A stretch of 64,000 bases of DNA from Bacteroidales bacterium (GCA_030539115.1 JAUNSR010000004.1:31288-95287); one strand, 5' to 3'. Shown: positions 9,719-18,966, counted from the stretch's first letter. Made by a program: numbers and translations. Notes: generated by a model from the letters alone, not told the origin.

Positions 9719-10123
9719 TTGGTTTTTTTGGAGAGGAATAAAACAAACTTTTACAATAAATAACCCATTAAAAGGAGATTATGTTTTCCATGTTATACAC
9801 ATATCGTTTTTAATCGGTTAATATTGTAATATAGCCAGTGAAAACTTAATTTTTAACCGAACCGGCTTGAATATCAAAGGCGAAAATAATTAATGCCAAA
9901 TATGTAAAGTGAAATCGATAAAGAAAATTTGAAAATCTTAAATCGAAAATTTTCAAATGCTTTATATGATTGATAATCAGTCGATAAAAAATTTTGCCTG
10001 TTTATATGGTCTGAAAAATTGCTTGTGCCAAATTTGTAAAGTGCAAAAAATAATGATTTATCAAACATTTGAAACGATAATGTAATATACTTAAATTAAA
10101 TTATTATATTTCAGTCATAAAAG
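9719..10123. other. Intergenic region with a direct repeat pair and a hairpin
   Basis: 405 bases with no plausible gene. Visible structure: two near-identical 18-mers (9894-9911 and 10026-10043, pattern TGCCAAATnTGTAAAGTG) 132 bases apart, and between them an AT-rich hairpin (TTTGAAAAT 9928-9936 and ATTTTCAAA 9949-9957). There is no clear TAnnTTTG promoter. TATATTTC at about 10108-10115 is one mismatch away and lies just before the glycosidase start. Confidence 0.6.
9894..10043. repeat. Direct repeat pair TGCCAAATnTGTAAAGTG
   Basis: The two copies at 9894-9911 and 10026-10043 differ at one of 18 bases (A or T after AAAT). Both are followed by A-rich sequence. They sit upstream of a secreted glycosidase gene and could be tandem binding sites for a regulator. 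A related string with an internal TGTAAA insertion can be read on the minus strand near 31131-31150, between folC and phoH; that similarity may be chance. Confidence 0.55.
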
Positions 10124-11710
10124 ATGAATATAATGCCAATGAATCGCATCAAGTCAATATCGGGAATTAAAGCAAAATTACATGATTTAATATTCCTATT
10201 CAGTTCAAAAAGAGTTTCGTTTAACAACTTTATACTATTTGTTATTTTAAGCGTTGTTACACTTTGCTTCAATAAACTTTATGCTCAATCTCTTATCCTT
10301 GAAGTTAAAAAATCTACCGGAGTAAAATTGAAGTCAATAGGGGCAGAGTTTGATCCTCATTTCTTTGCTCAGAATTTGATAAGGAATGATGGCTCTAAGA
10401 GTGAGGATTGGGACAATATCATTGTGAAAAGAGTAAAGGATATGAATCTTCAAAGCTTTCGTGTAATGGTATTGCCTCATTGGTTTGAACCTGTAAATGA
10501 CAATGATGATCCGTATGTGACAACAGAAGTGAATTTTACTTTTAATTCAATAGAAATGGAATCCCTTTACAAGGTACTGGATTTGGCTGAGAAGGAAAAT
10601 ATAGATGTCACCATAGTATTATGGGGCGCATCGCCGTCTCATTTCCTTGGTAAGGGAAATTATGGAGATTGGATGGTAGCTGCCAATGACTATAATGAAT
10701 GGGCTGAAAATTTTGCAGCCCTTGTCAAGCATCTTGTGTTAAATAAAAAATATACATGTATTAAGGAAATAACACCGGTAAATGAGCCCGATTGGGCATT
10801 TATTGGAAAAGGAAAAGTCAATGGTGTTGGTGAGTATATAAAAATGTGCCAAATACTTGATGACAGGTTTAAAAAAGAGGGACTTCGTAAGAAAATTAAG
10901 TTCAACCTCTCCGATAATTCAGATGGTGGAGTTGGTGCACATTATTTTTTAGACAGCTGCAGCCATAAACTATCTAAAGCAGCCGATATTTTTAATTCTC
11001 ATACTTATATTTTTGGATACGATACCCCAAACAGTGATATTATTGCATGGGAAAAGAAAAATATAGAACTTGCCGCATTATGTGGAAAACAGCATTATAT
11101 TGGTGAATTTGGAAGTAACCAATGTGATGGAGCTTCAAGACAAAAAGATATAGATTTATATGAAAGAGGTGTTTTAATGATTAGAATTGCCTTAAATCTT
11201 CTTAATGCGGGAGCATGCGGCATCAGTTATTGGGGCTTGTTAGACCAATATTACTCCAAAAATGATGATTATAAAGCAATGCAGCAATTAGGTCTTTGGA
11301 AATATGTGAAAAATGAATATAATGATGAACCATATTTTGATTCGATAAGCTGCGATTATGAAGTTAGACCCCAGTATTATTCTTATTCCCTTATGACAAG
11401 GTTTTTACTTCCAAAGTCTGAAATATATCCAATTAAAACGGGATATGAATTTTTAGCAGCTTCAGGGTTTAAACTTCTTAATGGCAAATGGGTATATGTT
11501 GTAGCCAATCAGGAGGATGAAAGTGTTGATTTAAAGATTGTAAATCACAGAGATAAAATTAAAGGTAATTATAAAGTTTATAATTATTCAAAAGATTCAT
11601 ACCCTAATGATGGAACTCAAATTGAAGCATTACAAACTATAGATTGTAAAAACAACAGTTTAAGATATTTTGTGCCATCTAACAGCGTTATATTCTTTTG
11701 TGAATATTAA
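10124..11710 (+). CDS. Secreted clan GH-A glycoside hydrolase
   Basis: The 528-residue protein has an unusually long N-terminus before a membrane or signal segment at about 36-50, with probable cleavage after LYAQ near residue 54. A TIM-barrel glycosidase domain follows. The acid/base glutamate is in TPVNEPDW (E221) and the nucleophile in YIGEFGSN (E328), the strand-4 and strand-7 placement typical of clan GH-A retaining enzymes. The layout resembles GH5, GH30 or GH39 relatives; I cannot assign a family or substrate. The C-terminal 100 residues look like a small beta-sandwich. A later in-frame ATG (10136) gives MNRIKSI and could be the start. It stands alone, with no transport genes beside it. 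Confidence 0.82.
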   Translation: MNIMPMNRIKSISGIKAKLHDLIFLFSSKRVSFNNFILFVILSVVTLCFNKLYAQSLILEVKKSTGVKLKSIGAEFDPHFFAQNLIRNDGSKSEDWDNIIVKRVKDMNLQSFRVMVLPHWFEPVNDNDDPYVTTEVNFTFNSIEMESLYKVLDLAEKENIDVTIVLWGASPSHFLGKGNYGDWMVAANDYNEWAENFAALVKHLVLNKKYTCIKEITPVNEPDWAFIGKGKVNGVGEYIKMCQILDDRFKKEGLRKKIKFNLSDNSDGGVGAHYFLDSCSHKLSKAADIFNSHTYIFGYDTPNSDIIAWEKKNIELAALCGKQHYIGEFGSNQCDGASRQKDIDLYERGVLMIRIALNLLNAGACGISYWGLLDQYYSKNDDYKAMQQLGLWKYVKNEYNDEPYFDSISCDYEVRPQYYSYSLMTRFLLPKSEIYPIKTGYEFLAASGFKLLNGKWVYVVANQEDESVDLKIVNHRDKIKGNYKVYNYSKDSYPNDGTQIEALQTIDCKNNSLRYFVPSNSVIFFCEY

Positions 11711-11741
11711 TTTATAGATTTACATTCTCACTTTTTTATAT

Positions 11742-11749
11742 TATTTTTG
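11742..11749 (+). promoter_or_regulatory. Putative -7 element for dnaN
   Basis: TATTTTTG matches the Bacteroides -7 consensus TAnnTTTG and lies 67 bases before the dnaN start. No good -33 TTTG is visible at 19-21 bases, so this is a moderate call from sequence alone. Confidence 0.45.
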
Positions 11750-11816
11750 TGATAATTAATATAGACTTTTTAGAAAGAAAAATAATTAAATTAATAATAA
11801 TAAATATACTTGCCTT

Positions 11817-12944
11817 ATGAAATTTGTAATCTCAAGCGGTCTGTTCCTGACTCATCTTCAGGCAATAAATCGTGTAATAAATTCAAAAAATACGATGGCC
11901 ATTTTGGATAACTTTTTGTTTAATCTAAAAGGTAATACGCTAACAATGACAGCATCAGATTCAGACACTACAATGGTAACATCTGTAGACTTGATTGAGG
12001 CAGAGGGAGACGGTTTGTTTGCTGTACCGGCAAAAAATCTTTTGGATCCTTTGAAAGAGCTTCCTGATCAGCCATTGACATTTGAGATTAATGATGAAAC
12101 ATTAGAGGTTATTTTATATTTCCAAAATGGTAAATATAATTTCATGGGGGTAAATGGAGAAGAGTATCCACAGAAAAAGTCTATGAGCGAAACATCTGAA
12201 AGATTTTCAATAAATCCTCAAGTATTGCTTAACGGTATTAACCGCACTGTTTTTGCAACTGCGGATGATGAACTTCGCCCTGTGATGAATGGTATATTTC
12301 TTGATATTTTTCCTGAAGAGATAGTATTTGTAGCATCGGACTCTCACAAACTTGTACGCGCAAAAAACACATCTGTAAATGCAGGAATGAAAGCCTCTTT
12401 TATATTGCCGAAAAAGCCTGCCAATCTTTTGGCTTCGGTGCTTCCTAAAGAGGATAACGATGTCGAGGTTATCTTTGATGACAAGAATGCAATGTTTAAG
12501 CTTGCCTCTTCTGAGATTACCTGCCGCTTAATTGAGGGAAGATTCCCTAATTATGCCTCTGTCATTCCTACAAATCATCCAAACAAGGTGATTATTGACA
12601 GAGTACTGTTTATGAATGTGCTTAGGAGGGTTTCCGTATTCTCTAATCCTGCAAGTTCTCTTGTTAAACTTCAGCTTTCAGAAAATCAGATAGTAGTCTC
12701 TGCTCAGGACATCGACTTTTCAACTTCTGCAATAGAAAATATATCAGTAAGTTATGACGGTACACCGATGAGCATAGGTTTTAAAGCAACATTCTTGATA
12801 GAAATATTAAAATCTATTTCTTCAGATTCAGTAATATTGGAATTGGCAGATTCTTCAAGGGCAGGTTTGATTTTACCTGAAGCAAACCAGGAAAATGAAG
12901 ATATTCTAATGTTGTTGATGCCTATGATGCTTACAGATTTCTAA
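11817..12944 (+). CDS. dnaN: DNA polymerase III sliding clamp (beta subunit)
   Basis: The 375-residue protein has the three-fold repeated clamp architecture and recognisable blocks: the N-terminal KFVISSGLFLTHLQAINRVI, the MNGIFLDIF and VASDSHKLVRA segment that starts the middle domain, EGRFPNYASVIP, and the C-terminal LLMPMML that forms part of the partner-binding pocket. It confers processivity on the replicative polymerase. A DnaQ-like exonuclease gene follows, a frequent pairing in Bacteroidota. No dnaA or origin features accompany it. Confidence 0.97.
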   Translation: MKFVISSGLFLTHLQAINRVINSKNTMAILDNFLFNLKGNTLTMTASDSDTTMVTSVDLIEAEGDGLFAVPAKNLLDPLKELPDQPLTFEINDETLEVILYFQNGKYNFMGVNGEEYPQKKSMSETSERFSINPQVLLNGINRTVFATADDELRPVMNGIFLDIFPEEIVFVASDSHKLVRAKNTSVNAGMKASFILPKKPANLLASVLPKEDNDVEVIFDDKNAMFKLASSEITCRLIEGRFPNYASVIPTNHPNKVIIDRVLFMNVLRRVSVFSNPASSLVKLQLSENQIVVSAQDIDFSTSAIENISVSYDGTPMSIGFKATFLIEILKSISSDSVILELADSSRAGLILPEANQENEDILMLLMPMMLTDF

Positions 12945-12969
12945 AAATATTATTGTATTGATTGTTTAT

Positions 12970-13024
12970 AAATAGAGTTTCTTAATCAAATGTTCTTGTC
13001 ACTATTGTTTGGGAAACTCTATTT
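12970..13024 (+). terminator. Inverted repeat after dnaN, possible terminator
   Basis: A perfect 12-bp stem (AAATAGAGTTTC 12970-12981 with GAAACTCTATTT 13013-13024) encloses a 31-base loop 25 bases after the dnaN stop. The long loop and the lack of a clean T-tract make it an imperfect terminator. Confidence 0.45.
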
Positions 13025-13077
13025 ATTATTAATAAATATGAGAAAAATATTTTCTCATTTTTTTAACCTGACTTAAA

Positions 13078-13845
13078 ATGCAGCTAAAATTAAAAAATCC
13101 AATAGTTTTCTTTGATTTGGAAACTACAGGAATAAATATTACAGCAGATAGGATTGTAGAAATATCATATTTGAAAGTTTACCCCAATGGTAAGGAGGTG
13201 ACGACAACGTATTTAGTCAATCCTGAAAGAGAAATACCGGCAGAGGCTACCGCAATACATAAAATAACCAATGAGATGGTTGCCGATAAACCAACTTTTA
13301 AGGAGATAGCAAAAAATATTGCCAACGATATTGAAGGTTGTGATATTGCAGGATATAATTCGAATAGATTTGATGTGCCTTTGCTTATGGAGGAGATTCT
13401 TAGAGCGGGTGTCGACATAGATCTGCGTCAGAGAAAATTTATTGACGTACAGACAATTTTTCACAAAAAAGAGCAAAGAACATTGTCGGCGGCTTATAAG
13501 TTTTATTGCGGAAAAGAATTGGAGGGTGCTCATGGAGCTCAGGCTGATACTTTGGCAACTTATGAGGTTTTGAAAGGTCAGCTCGATAAATATGATGATT
13601 TGGTTAATGATGTGGATTTTCTTGCTGAATATTCAACACAAAATAAAAATGCAGATTTTGCCGGAAGAATTGTTTATGATGATAAAAATGTGGAAATTTT
13701 TAATTTCGGAAAATACAAGGGCAAACCTGTATCGGATATTTTAAAGAATGATCCGGGTTATTACAGCTGGATGATGCAGGGTGATTTTGCTTTAAGTACA
13801 AAAAAAGTACTTACTGAAATTAAACTAAGAGATTTTAATAAGTAA
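13078..13845 (+). CDS. DnaQ-like 3'-5' exonuclease with C-terminal DUF3820-type domain
   Basis: The 255-residue protein has an N-terminal DEDDh exonuclease domain (about 5-185). Visible motifs are FFDLETTGI (Exo I), YNSNRFDVPLL (Exo II) and HGAQADTLATYEVL (Exo III, with the DEDDh histidine). The last 45 residues, starting at FNFGKYKGKPVSDI and reaching YYSWMMQGDF, match the small DUF3820-type domain often fused to such exonucleases. It is probably a proofreading-type subunit or a repair exonuclease. The dnaN neighbourhood favours a replication role, but this is not proven. Confidence 0.88.
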   Translation: MQLKLKNPIVFFDLETTGINITADRIVEISYLKVYPNGKEVTTTYLVNPEREIPAEATAIHKITNEMVADKPTFKEIAKNIANDIEGCDIAGYNSNRFDVPLLMEEILRAGVDIDLRQRKFIDVQTIFHKKEQRTLSAAYKFYCGKELEGAHGAQADTLATYEVLKGQLDKYDDLVNDVDFLAEYSTQNKNADFAGRIVYDDKNVEIFNFGKYKGKPVSDILKNDPGYYSWMMQGDFALSTKKVLTEIKLRDFNK

Positions 13846-13965
13846 AATGGAAATATTTCGCTAAGTGATTTTTTTGATTAATTATTGCATTTTTCTGCTT
13901 TCTCATTATAGGAAAGAAATGATTATTTGCAATAACATCTAATAAAATCTATTAAAGTATATATT

Positions 13966-14316
13966 ATGAATATAGAGGAAATTAGAGAATATTGTCTGAG
14001 CAAAAAGGCTGTAAGCGAATGTTTCCCTTTTGACGAGGTAAATCTTGTTTTCAAGGTGGTTGACAAAATGTTTGCATTAATCAACTTAAACAATCCTGAT
14101 ATCTTAATTTTAAAATGTGATCCTGAATATGCTTTAGAATTAAGAGAAAAATATTTAGCAATAGATGGTGCTTTTCATTTTAATAAAAAATATTGGAACC
14201 AAATAGATTTATCCAGAGATGTGAATGATAAATTAATATATTCTTTAATTGATCATTCTTATGATGAAGTGATAAAAAAATTTCCAAGGAAAAAAAGATC
14301 GGAATATGAAGGATAA
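13966..14316 (+). CDS. MmcQ/YjbR family protein
   Basis: The 116-residue protein covers the whole MmcQ/YjbR (CyaY-like fold) domain: an N-terminal helix with EEIREYCLSKKAVSECFPFD, the VFKVVDKMFALINL strands, and the C-terminal YWNQIDLSRDVNDKL with LIDHSYDEVIKKFPRK. Members are described as DNA-binding-like but have no firm biochemical role. Its end overlaps coaC by 11 bases, so it shares a transcript with the coenzyme A genes. Confidence 0.9.
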   Translation: MNIEEIREYCLSKKAVSECFPFDEVNLVFKVVDKMFALINLNNPDILILKCDPEYALELREKYLAIDGAFHFNKKYWNQIDLSRDVNDKLIYSLIDHSYDEVIKKFPRKKRSEYEG

Positions 14317-14851
14317 ACATATAATTTTAGGAATCACCGGAAGTATTGCAGCCTATAAAGCTGCTTATCTGCTTAGAGGATTGATTAAAAAAGGATGTGA
14401 GGTTCAAGTTGTTATGACTCCTGCCGCCAAAGAATTTATAACTCCTGTTACATTGTCTGCTTTAAGCGGTAAACCTGTCGTCAGTGAGTTTTTTACTGCC
14501 AATACAGGCTCATGGAACAGTCACGTAGATTTGGGACTTTGGGCTGATGCTATGGTTATAGCTCCAGCAACTGCAAGCACTATAGGTAAGATGGCTAATG
14601 GGATTGCCGATAATATGCTTATTACTACTTATTTGTCGGCTAAGGCGCCGGTTTTTGTTGCACCTGCTATGGACCTGGATATGTTTGCTCACCCTTCTAC
14701 ACAAAGAAACATTGAGCTTTTAAAATCTTACGGCAATCGTATTATTGAACCCTCTTCAGGTGAATTGGCAAGCCATTTAGTTGGTAAAGGTAGAATGGAG
14801 GAACCTGAGAGGATAATCGAAATACTTGAGGATTTTTTTAATAATAAATAG
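14306..14851 (+). CDS. coaC: Phosphopantothenoylcysteine decarboxylase (CoaC domain as separate frame)
   Basis: The flavoprotein half of CoaBC decarboxylates 4'-phosphopantothenoyl-L-cysteine in coenzyme A synthesis. The 181 residues start with the flavin-binding IILGITGSIAAYKAAYLLR. They contain the catalytic histidine block SHVDLGLWADAMVIAPATAS and the substrate clamp VAPAMDLDMF. In most bacteria this domain is fused to CoaB. Here a TAG codon (14849-14851) ends the frame, and the next codon, in the same reading frame, is the ATG of the CoaB domain. It is a true gene split, a nonsense change or a readthrough site; the sequence alone cannot tell. Confidence 0.92.
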   Translation: MKDKHIILGITGSIAAYKAAYLLRGLIKKGCEVQVVMTPAAKEFITPVTLSALSGKPVVSEFFTANTGSWNSHVDLGLWADAMVIAPATASTIGKMANGIADNMLITTYLSAKAPVFVAPAMDLDMFAHPSTQRNIELLKSYGNRIIEPSSGELASHLVGKGRMEEPERIIEILEDFFNNK

Positions 14852-15505
14852 ATGAGCAAAAAAATTCTTATAACAGCAGGCCCTACCTATGAGAAGATCG
14901 ACCCTGTAAGGTTTATTGGCAATTATTCTTCCGGAAAAATGGGATTTGCATTGGCAGAAGAGTGTGCAAAAAGGGGATTTGAGGTGACTTTAATTTCCGG
15001 GCCGGTGAGTATTACCACAGAAAATAAAAATATTAAAAGAATTGATGTTGAGTCTGCTCTTGAAATGTTTGATGAGGTAAAGAAAAGAATAGAGTCTAAT
15101 GATGCATTTATTCTTTGTGCTGCTGTGGCTGATTACAGACCCGAAGCAAAAAGTGATAAGAAAATAAAAAGAACATCTGAGAATTTGACAATAAATCTTG
15201 TTCCAAATCCGGATATTGCTGCTTTTGTAGGAAAAAATATAAATAAAAATCAGGTACTTATCGGTTTTGCTCTTGAAACTAATGATGAACAGGAGAATGC
15301 CTTGGGAAAATTGGAGAGGAAAAATTTGGATTTTATAGTTCTTAATTCCTTGCGCGAGAATGGTGCCGGTTTCAAATGTGATACAAATAAAATAACAATA
15401 TTGGAGCGTAACGGCATTATTACTCATTTTCCTTTAAAACCAAAGACTGAGGTTGCTGAGGATATAGTAGATAAGCTTGCAGAGAGGTTGGAAAAGAGGA
15501 TTTGA
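14852..15505 (+). CDS. coaB: Phosphopantothenate-cysteine ligase (CoaB domain as separate frame)
   Basis: Joins 4'-phosphopantothenate to cysteine using a nucleotide triphosphate. The 217 residues begin with MSKKILITAGPTYEKIDPV. The hallmark FIGNYSSGKMG, the AAVADYRPEAKS loop and the conserved lysine region (SDKKIKR) are present, followed by LVPNPDIAAFVG and VLIGFALET. The length and motifs are complete for a stand-alone CoaB. Its ATG directly follows the coaC stop (TAGATG) without a gap and in the same frame. Expression therefore depends on translational coupling or re-initiation unless readthrough occurs. Confidence 0.92.
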   Translation: MSKKILITAGPTYEKIDPVRFIGNYSSGKMGFALAEECAKRGFEVTLISGPVSITTENKNIKRIDVESALEMFDEVKKRIESNDAFILCAAVADYRPEAKSDKKIKRTSENLTINLVPNPDIAAFVGKNINKNQVLIGFALETNDEQENALGKLERKNLDFIVLNSLRENGAGFKCDTNKITILERNGIITHFPLKPKTEVAEDIVDKLAERLEKRI

Positions 15506-15589
15506 AAAAGAGGTTTGTTTATGGTTGTAACAATAGCTTTTTTATGGATTATATAATATTTGAATAGCTTTTTAATATTATAAGCAAGT

Positions 15590-16495
15590 ATGAATAGGTC
15601 TCTTATAATTGTTGTTTTTATATTATTCTCAAGAATAACGATTCTTGGGCAGGAACTAAATGCCAAAGTATCTGTTAATTCGGAAAATATAGAGGGTACT
15701 TACACTCAAATATTTTCTTCAATGCAAAGAGATGTTACAGAGTTTCTAAATTCACAGAAATGGACGGCAAATAATTTTTTGAATAATGAAAAAATTGAAT
15801 GTTCTTTTTTGATTAGTATAAAAAGTGTCCCATCTTCAGATAAGTATAGTTGTGAATTGACGGTTCAGGCAAGACGTCCGGTTTATAATTCATCTTATAT
15901 GACATCGATATTTAATTTTATCGATAAGAATGTGGAATTTGAATATTTGGAAAATAAACCTCTGATTTATAACGAAACATCAATCGATGATAATTTAGTT
16001 GCTGTACTTGCTTTCTATTCATATATGATAATTGGATATGATTATGAATCTTTTTCACTTAAGGGTGGGGAGCCTTATTTTAGACTTGCTGAGTCTGTTG
16101 TAAACAAGAGCCAAAATCTGAATGAAAAGGGCTGGAAGCCTTATGAATCGCCAAGAAATAGATTTGCAATAGTAAATGCTGTGCTTGATAAAGCGGTTTC
16201 ATCTTTTGAAAATCTTTGGTATGATTATCACAGATCAGGTTTGGACAATATGTCTCAAAATCCGGAAAAGGGAAGAAATAGAATTTCTTCTGCTTTGGAA
16301 ACTTTAAAGGATATAAAATCGGCTTCTCCTCAGAGCGTATTGCTTGATAATTTTATAGACTCTAAGATTGATGAAATAGTAAATATATATTCAAAAGCAG
16401 ACTCAAAGGAAAAGGAGACTGTTTATACTTTGCTTCAGGATATTTATCCATCATATACTGATAGATTGAAAACTATAAGAACTGCAGGAAATTAA
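15590..16495 (+). CDS. DUF4835 family secreted protein
   Basis: The 301-residue protein has a Sec signal peptide (cleavage after about residue 20, ITILGQ). The rest is a single conserved region: ELNAKVSVNSENIEGT, FLNSQKWTANNF, VLAFYSYMIIGYDYESFSLKGG and the middle block RNRFAIVNAVLDKAV. This matches the Bacteroidota-specific DUF4835 family, normally found between coaBC and recN, as here. Its function is unknown. The stop lies 2 bases before recN, so the two are co-transcribed. Confidence 0.9.
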   Translation: MNRSLIIVVFILFSRITILGQELNAKVSVNSENIEGTYTQIFSSMQRDVTEFLNSQKWTANNFLNNEKIECSFLISIKSVPSSDKYSCELTVQARRPVYNSSYMTSIFNFIDKNVEFEYLENKPLIYNETSIDDNLVAVLAFYSYMIIGYDYESFSLKGGEPYFRLAESVVNKSQNLNEKGWKPYESPRNRFAIVNAVLDKAVSSFENLWYDYHRSGLDNMSQNPEKGRNRISSALETLKDIKSASPQSVLLDNFIDSKIDEIVNIYSKADSKEKETVYTLLQDIYPSYTDRLKTIRTAGN

Positions 16496-16497
16496 TT

Positions 16498-18159
16498 ATG
16501 GTGATTTCTTTAAATATACAAAATTATGCCCTTATCGAATCTTTAAGTATCGATATGGAAAAGGGATTTTCAGTTTTAACCGGGGAAACCGGTGCTGGAA
16601 AATCAATTATTCTTGGCGCATTGTCGCTTATTTTAGGCCAGCGTTCTGATGCAAAGACTGTGAAAATTGGAGAGAATAAGTGTGTTATAGAGGCTGCCTT
16701 TGATTTGTCTGAGTACAATCTGAAACAGTTTTTTGATACCAATGATTTGGAATATGATAATGGTCATTGTATAATAAGACGTGAAGTTTATTCAACAGGA
16801 AAGTCAAGAGCCTTTATTAATGATACTCCGGTGAGTTTGAATCAGCTGAAAGAGCTTGGCGGTTCATTGATTGATATTCATTCTCAACATCAAAATCTTT
16901 TGTTGGGGGAAAATCTTTTTCAGCTTAAGGTAATTGACATTTTAGCTAAAAATCAAGATTTACTTCAAACATATAAATCAAATTATGATGAATATCGTCA
17001 TTTAAACACTGAACTGAAAATCCTTACTGAAAAGATTAATAAAAGTAAAGAGGAGGCAGATTATCTGAGATTTCAATATGAACAGCTTTCTGAAGCAAAA
17101 TTAAAGGTAGGTGAGCAGTCTGAACTTGAAAGTGAAATAGAAATGCTGACTCATGCAGAGGAGATTAAAACCACTCTTTTTACAGTTAACGGTTTACTTG
17201 ACGGGGATCAGGATTCAATACTCTCTTTGATTAAGGATGCAAAATCAAAACTGGCGTCTATAAATAAGATTTATCCAAAGATATGTACTCTTTTAGAACG
17301 TTTGGAGTCTGATTACATAGATTTAAAAGATATTGCAATGGAAACAGATTCATTGCAGGAAAATATAAGTTTCGATAATGAGAGGTTGGTTTGGGTACAG
17401 GACAGACTGGATTTATTGTATAGATTGGAACAAAAACATAACGTCTCTTCTGAAGAGGATTTGCTGGCTGTATTGGAAAATGTTTCATCAAAACTTTCGG
17501 CAATTGATAATTCGGATGAGCAGTTGGAGACTTTGAAAGGTAAAATAGAGAGTTCTTCATCTCATTTAAAGGAACTTGCGGGATTGTTGTCTTCCAATAG
17601 AAAGAAGACTTCCAAAAAATTTGCTGAACAATTGGTCCAAAAAATGAAAACTCTTGGAATGCCAAATATAAAGTTCGATGTGGAATTTACACAAAGACAT
17701 GCATTTGACGAGACAGGATTGGATGTTCTGAATTATATGTTTGCGGCAAATAAAAATCAGCCATTGATGCCTGTGGCAGAGATAGCATCAGGAGGAGAAA
17801 TATCAAGGTTAATGCTTGTGATAAAATCATTGATTGCAAATGCGACGGCTCTTCCTACCATTATCTTTGATGAAATAGATACAGGGGTCTCGGGAGATAT
17901 TGCCGATAAGATGGGAAATATAATGAAAGAGATGTCAAATTATATGCAGGTTTTGACAATAACCCATTTGCCTCAGGTTGCAGGAAAAGGGACTGTTCAT
18001 TATAGAGTATATAAAGAGGATACTGAAAATTCTACAGCATCACATATTGTCAGGCTGAACAAAGAAGAAAGAATTGAGGAGATAGCACGAATGTTGAGTG
18101 GAGCAAAATTGACGAATCAAGCTATTGACAATGCAAAGGTTTTGCTTGGTATTAATTAA
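16498..18159 (+). CDS. recN: DNA repair protein RecN
   Basis: SMC-like ATPase for recombinational repair of double-strand breaks. The 553 residues contain Walker A GETGAGKS (about 29-36), the IDIHSQHQNLLL Q-loop block and two coiled-coil regions (about 160-230 and 300-375). The signature is EIASGGEISRLMLVIKSL and Walker B is IIFDEIDTGVSGDIA, followed by the VLTITHLPQVA switch histidine. The length is typical. Confidence 0.97.
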   Translation: MVISLNIQNYALIESLSIDMEKGFSVLTGETGAGKSIILGALSLILGQRSDAKTVKIGENKCVIEAAFDLSEYNLKQFFDTNDLEYDNGHCIIRREVYSTGKSRAFINDTPVSLNQLKELGGSLIDIHSQHQNLLLGENLFQLKVIDILAKNQDLLQTYKSNYDEYRHLNTELKILTEKINKSKEEADYLRFQYEQLSEAKLKVGEQSELESEIEMLTHAEEIKTTLFTVNGLLDGDQDSILSLIKDAKSKLASINKIYPKICTLLERLESDYIDLKDIAMETDSLQENISFDNERLVWVQDRLDLLYRLEQKHNVSSEEDLLAVLENVSSKLSAIDNSDEQLETLKGKIESSSSHLKELAGLLSSNRKKTSKKFAEQLVQKMKTLGMPNIKFDVEFTQRHAFDETGLDVLNYMFAANKNQPLMPVAEIASGGEISRLMLVIKSLIANATALPTIIFDEIDTGVSGDIADKMGNIMKEMSNYMQVLTITHLPQVAGKGTVHYRVYKEDTENSTASHIVRLNKEERIEEIARMLSGAKLTNQAIDNAKVLLGIN

Positions 18160-18222
18160 ACTAAACCGAAGCATTTGGGTGTTGTTATAGTATTACAACT
18201 AAAGAAATATTTAAAGAAACAT

Positions 18223-18966
18223 ATGGAAAAAAATGAAATGATTTTTGGTATCCGTGCTGTTATTGAAGCTATTCAAGCAGGAAAGGATATAGATAAGGTG
18301 ATGGTCAAAACGGGCCTTGAAGGAGAGCTTGCAAAGGAATTGTTTACTGCTTTAAGGGGCACAGGCATTCCGATGCAGAATGTTCCGATGGAGAGACTTA
18401 ATAGAATTACAAGAAAAAACCATCAAGGAGTTGTGGCTTTTCTGTCGGCTGTTACCTATCAAAAACTTGAGGATATTGTACCCAACCTTTATGAGGAGGG
18501 AAAAGTGCCTTTTATTGTTATGCTTGATGGAATTACAGATGTAAGAAACTTTGGGGCGATTGCCAGAACCTGTGAATGTGCCGGTGTTGATGCAATAGTT
18601 ATTCCTGAAAAAGGAAGTGTGTCTGTTAATGCCGATGCAATCAAGACTTCTGCGGGAGCTCTTCATCATATTCCTGTTTGTAGGGAAAAAAGTATTTATC
18701 AGGCAATCAGATTTCTTCAGCAGTCAGGCTTTAAGATTGTTGCAGCCTCTGAAAAGGCTTCTCAATCGTATACCAAAATAAATGATTATAAAGACCCGGT
18801 TGCGATTGTTATGGGCGCAGAAGATACAGGTATCAGCAATGAAAATATTAAGATTTGTGATTCTTTGGTTTCTATTCCTCAATTTGGAGAAATTGGCTCT
18901 CTTAATGTTTCTGTTGCTGCCGGAATACTTCTTTATGAAGTAATCAGACAGCGTACCGGTGCTTAG
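18223..18966 (+). CDS. rlmB: 23S rRNA (guanosine-2'-O-)-methyltransferase RlmB (SPOUT/TrmH)
   Basis: The protein has an N-terminal substrate-binding domain (MIFGIRAVIEAIQAG) and a C-terminal SPOUT knot with motif 1 DVRNFGAIARTCEC (catalytic Asn/Arg), motif 2 IVMGAEDTGIS and motif 3 SIPQFGEIGSLNVSVAAGILLYE. RlmB methylates G2251 in the 23S P-loop. The frame is open from a TTG at 18175, but the ATG at 18223 gives a 247-residue protein that begins exactly at the conserved domain, so I use that start. The gap from recN is 63 bases. Confidence 0.93.
   Translation: MEKNEMIFGIRAVIEAIQAGKDIDKVMVKTGLEGELAKELFTALRGTGIPMQNVPMERLNRITRKNHQGVVAFLSAVTYQKLEDIVPNLYEEGKVPFIVMLDGITDVRNFGAIARTCECAGVDAIVIPEKGSVSVNADAIKTSAGALHHIPVCREKSIYQAIRFLQQSGFKIVAASEKASQSYTKINDYKDPVAIVMGAEDTGISNENIKICDSLVSIPQFGEIGSLNVSVAAGILLYEVIRQRTGA

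Noticed and set aside
9928-9957. Hairpin downstream of sbcC as terminator
   Set aside because: It is an AT-only stem 210 bases after the stop with no T-tract. It looks more like part of the repeat region before the glycosidase.
14849-14851. Reassignment of TAG to a sense codon in this organism
   Set aside because: Other intact genes of normal length end in TAG, so a genome-wide code change is not supported; only local readthrough remains possible.
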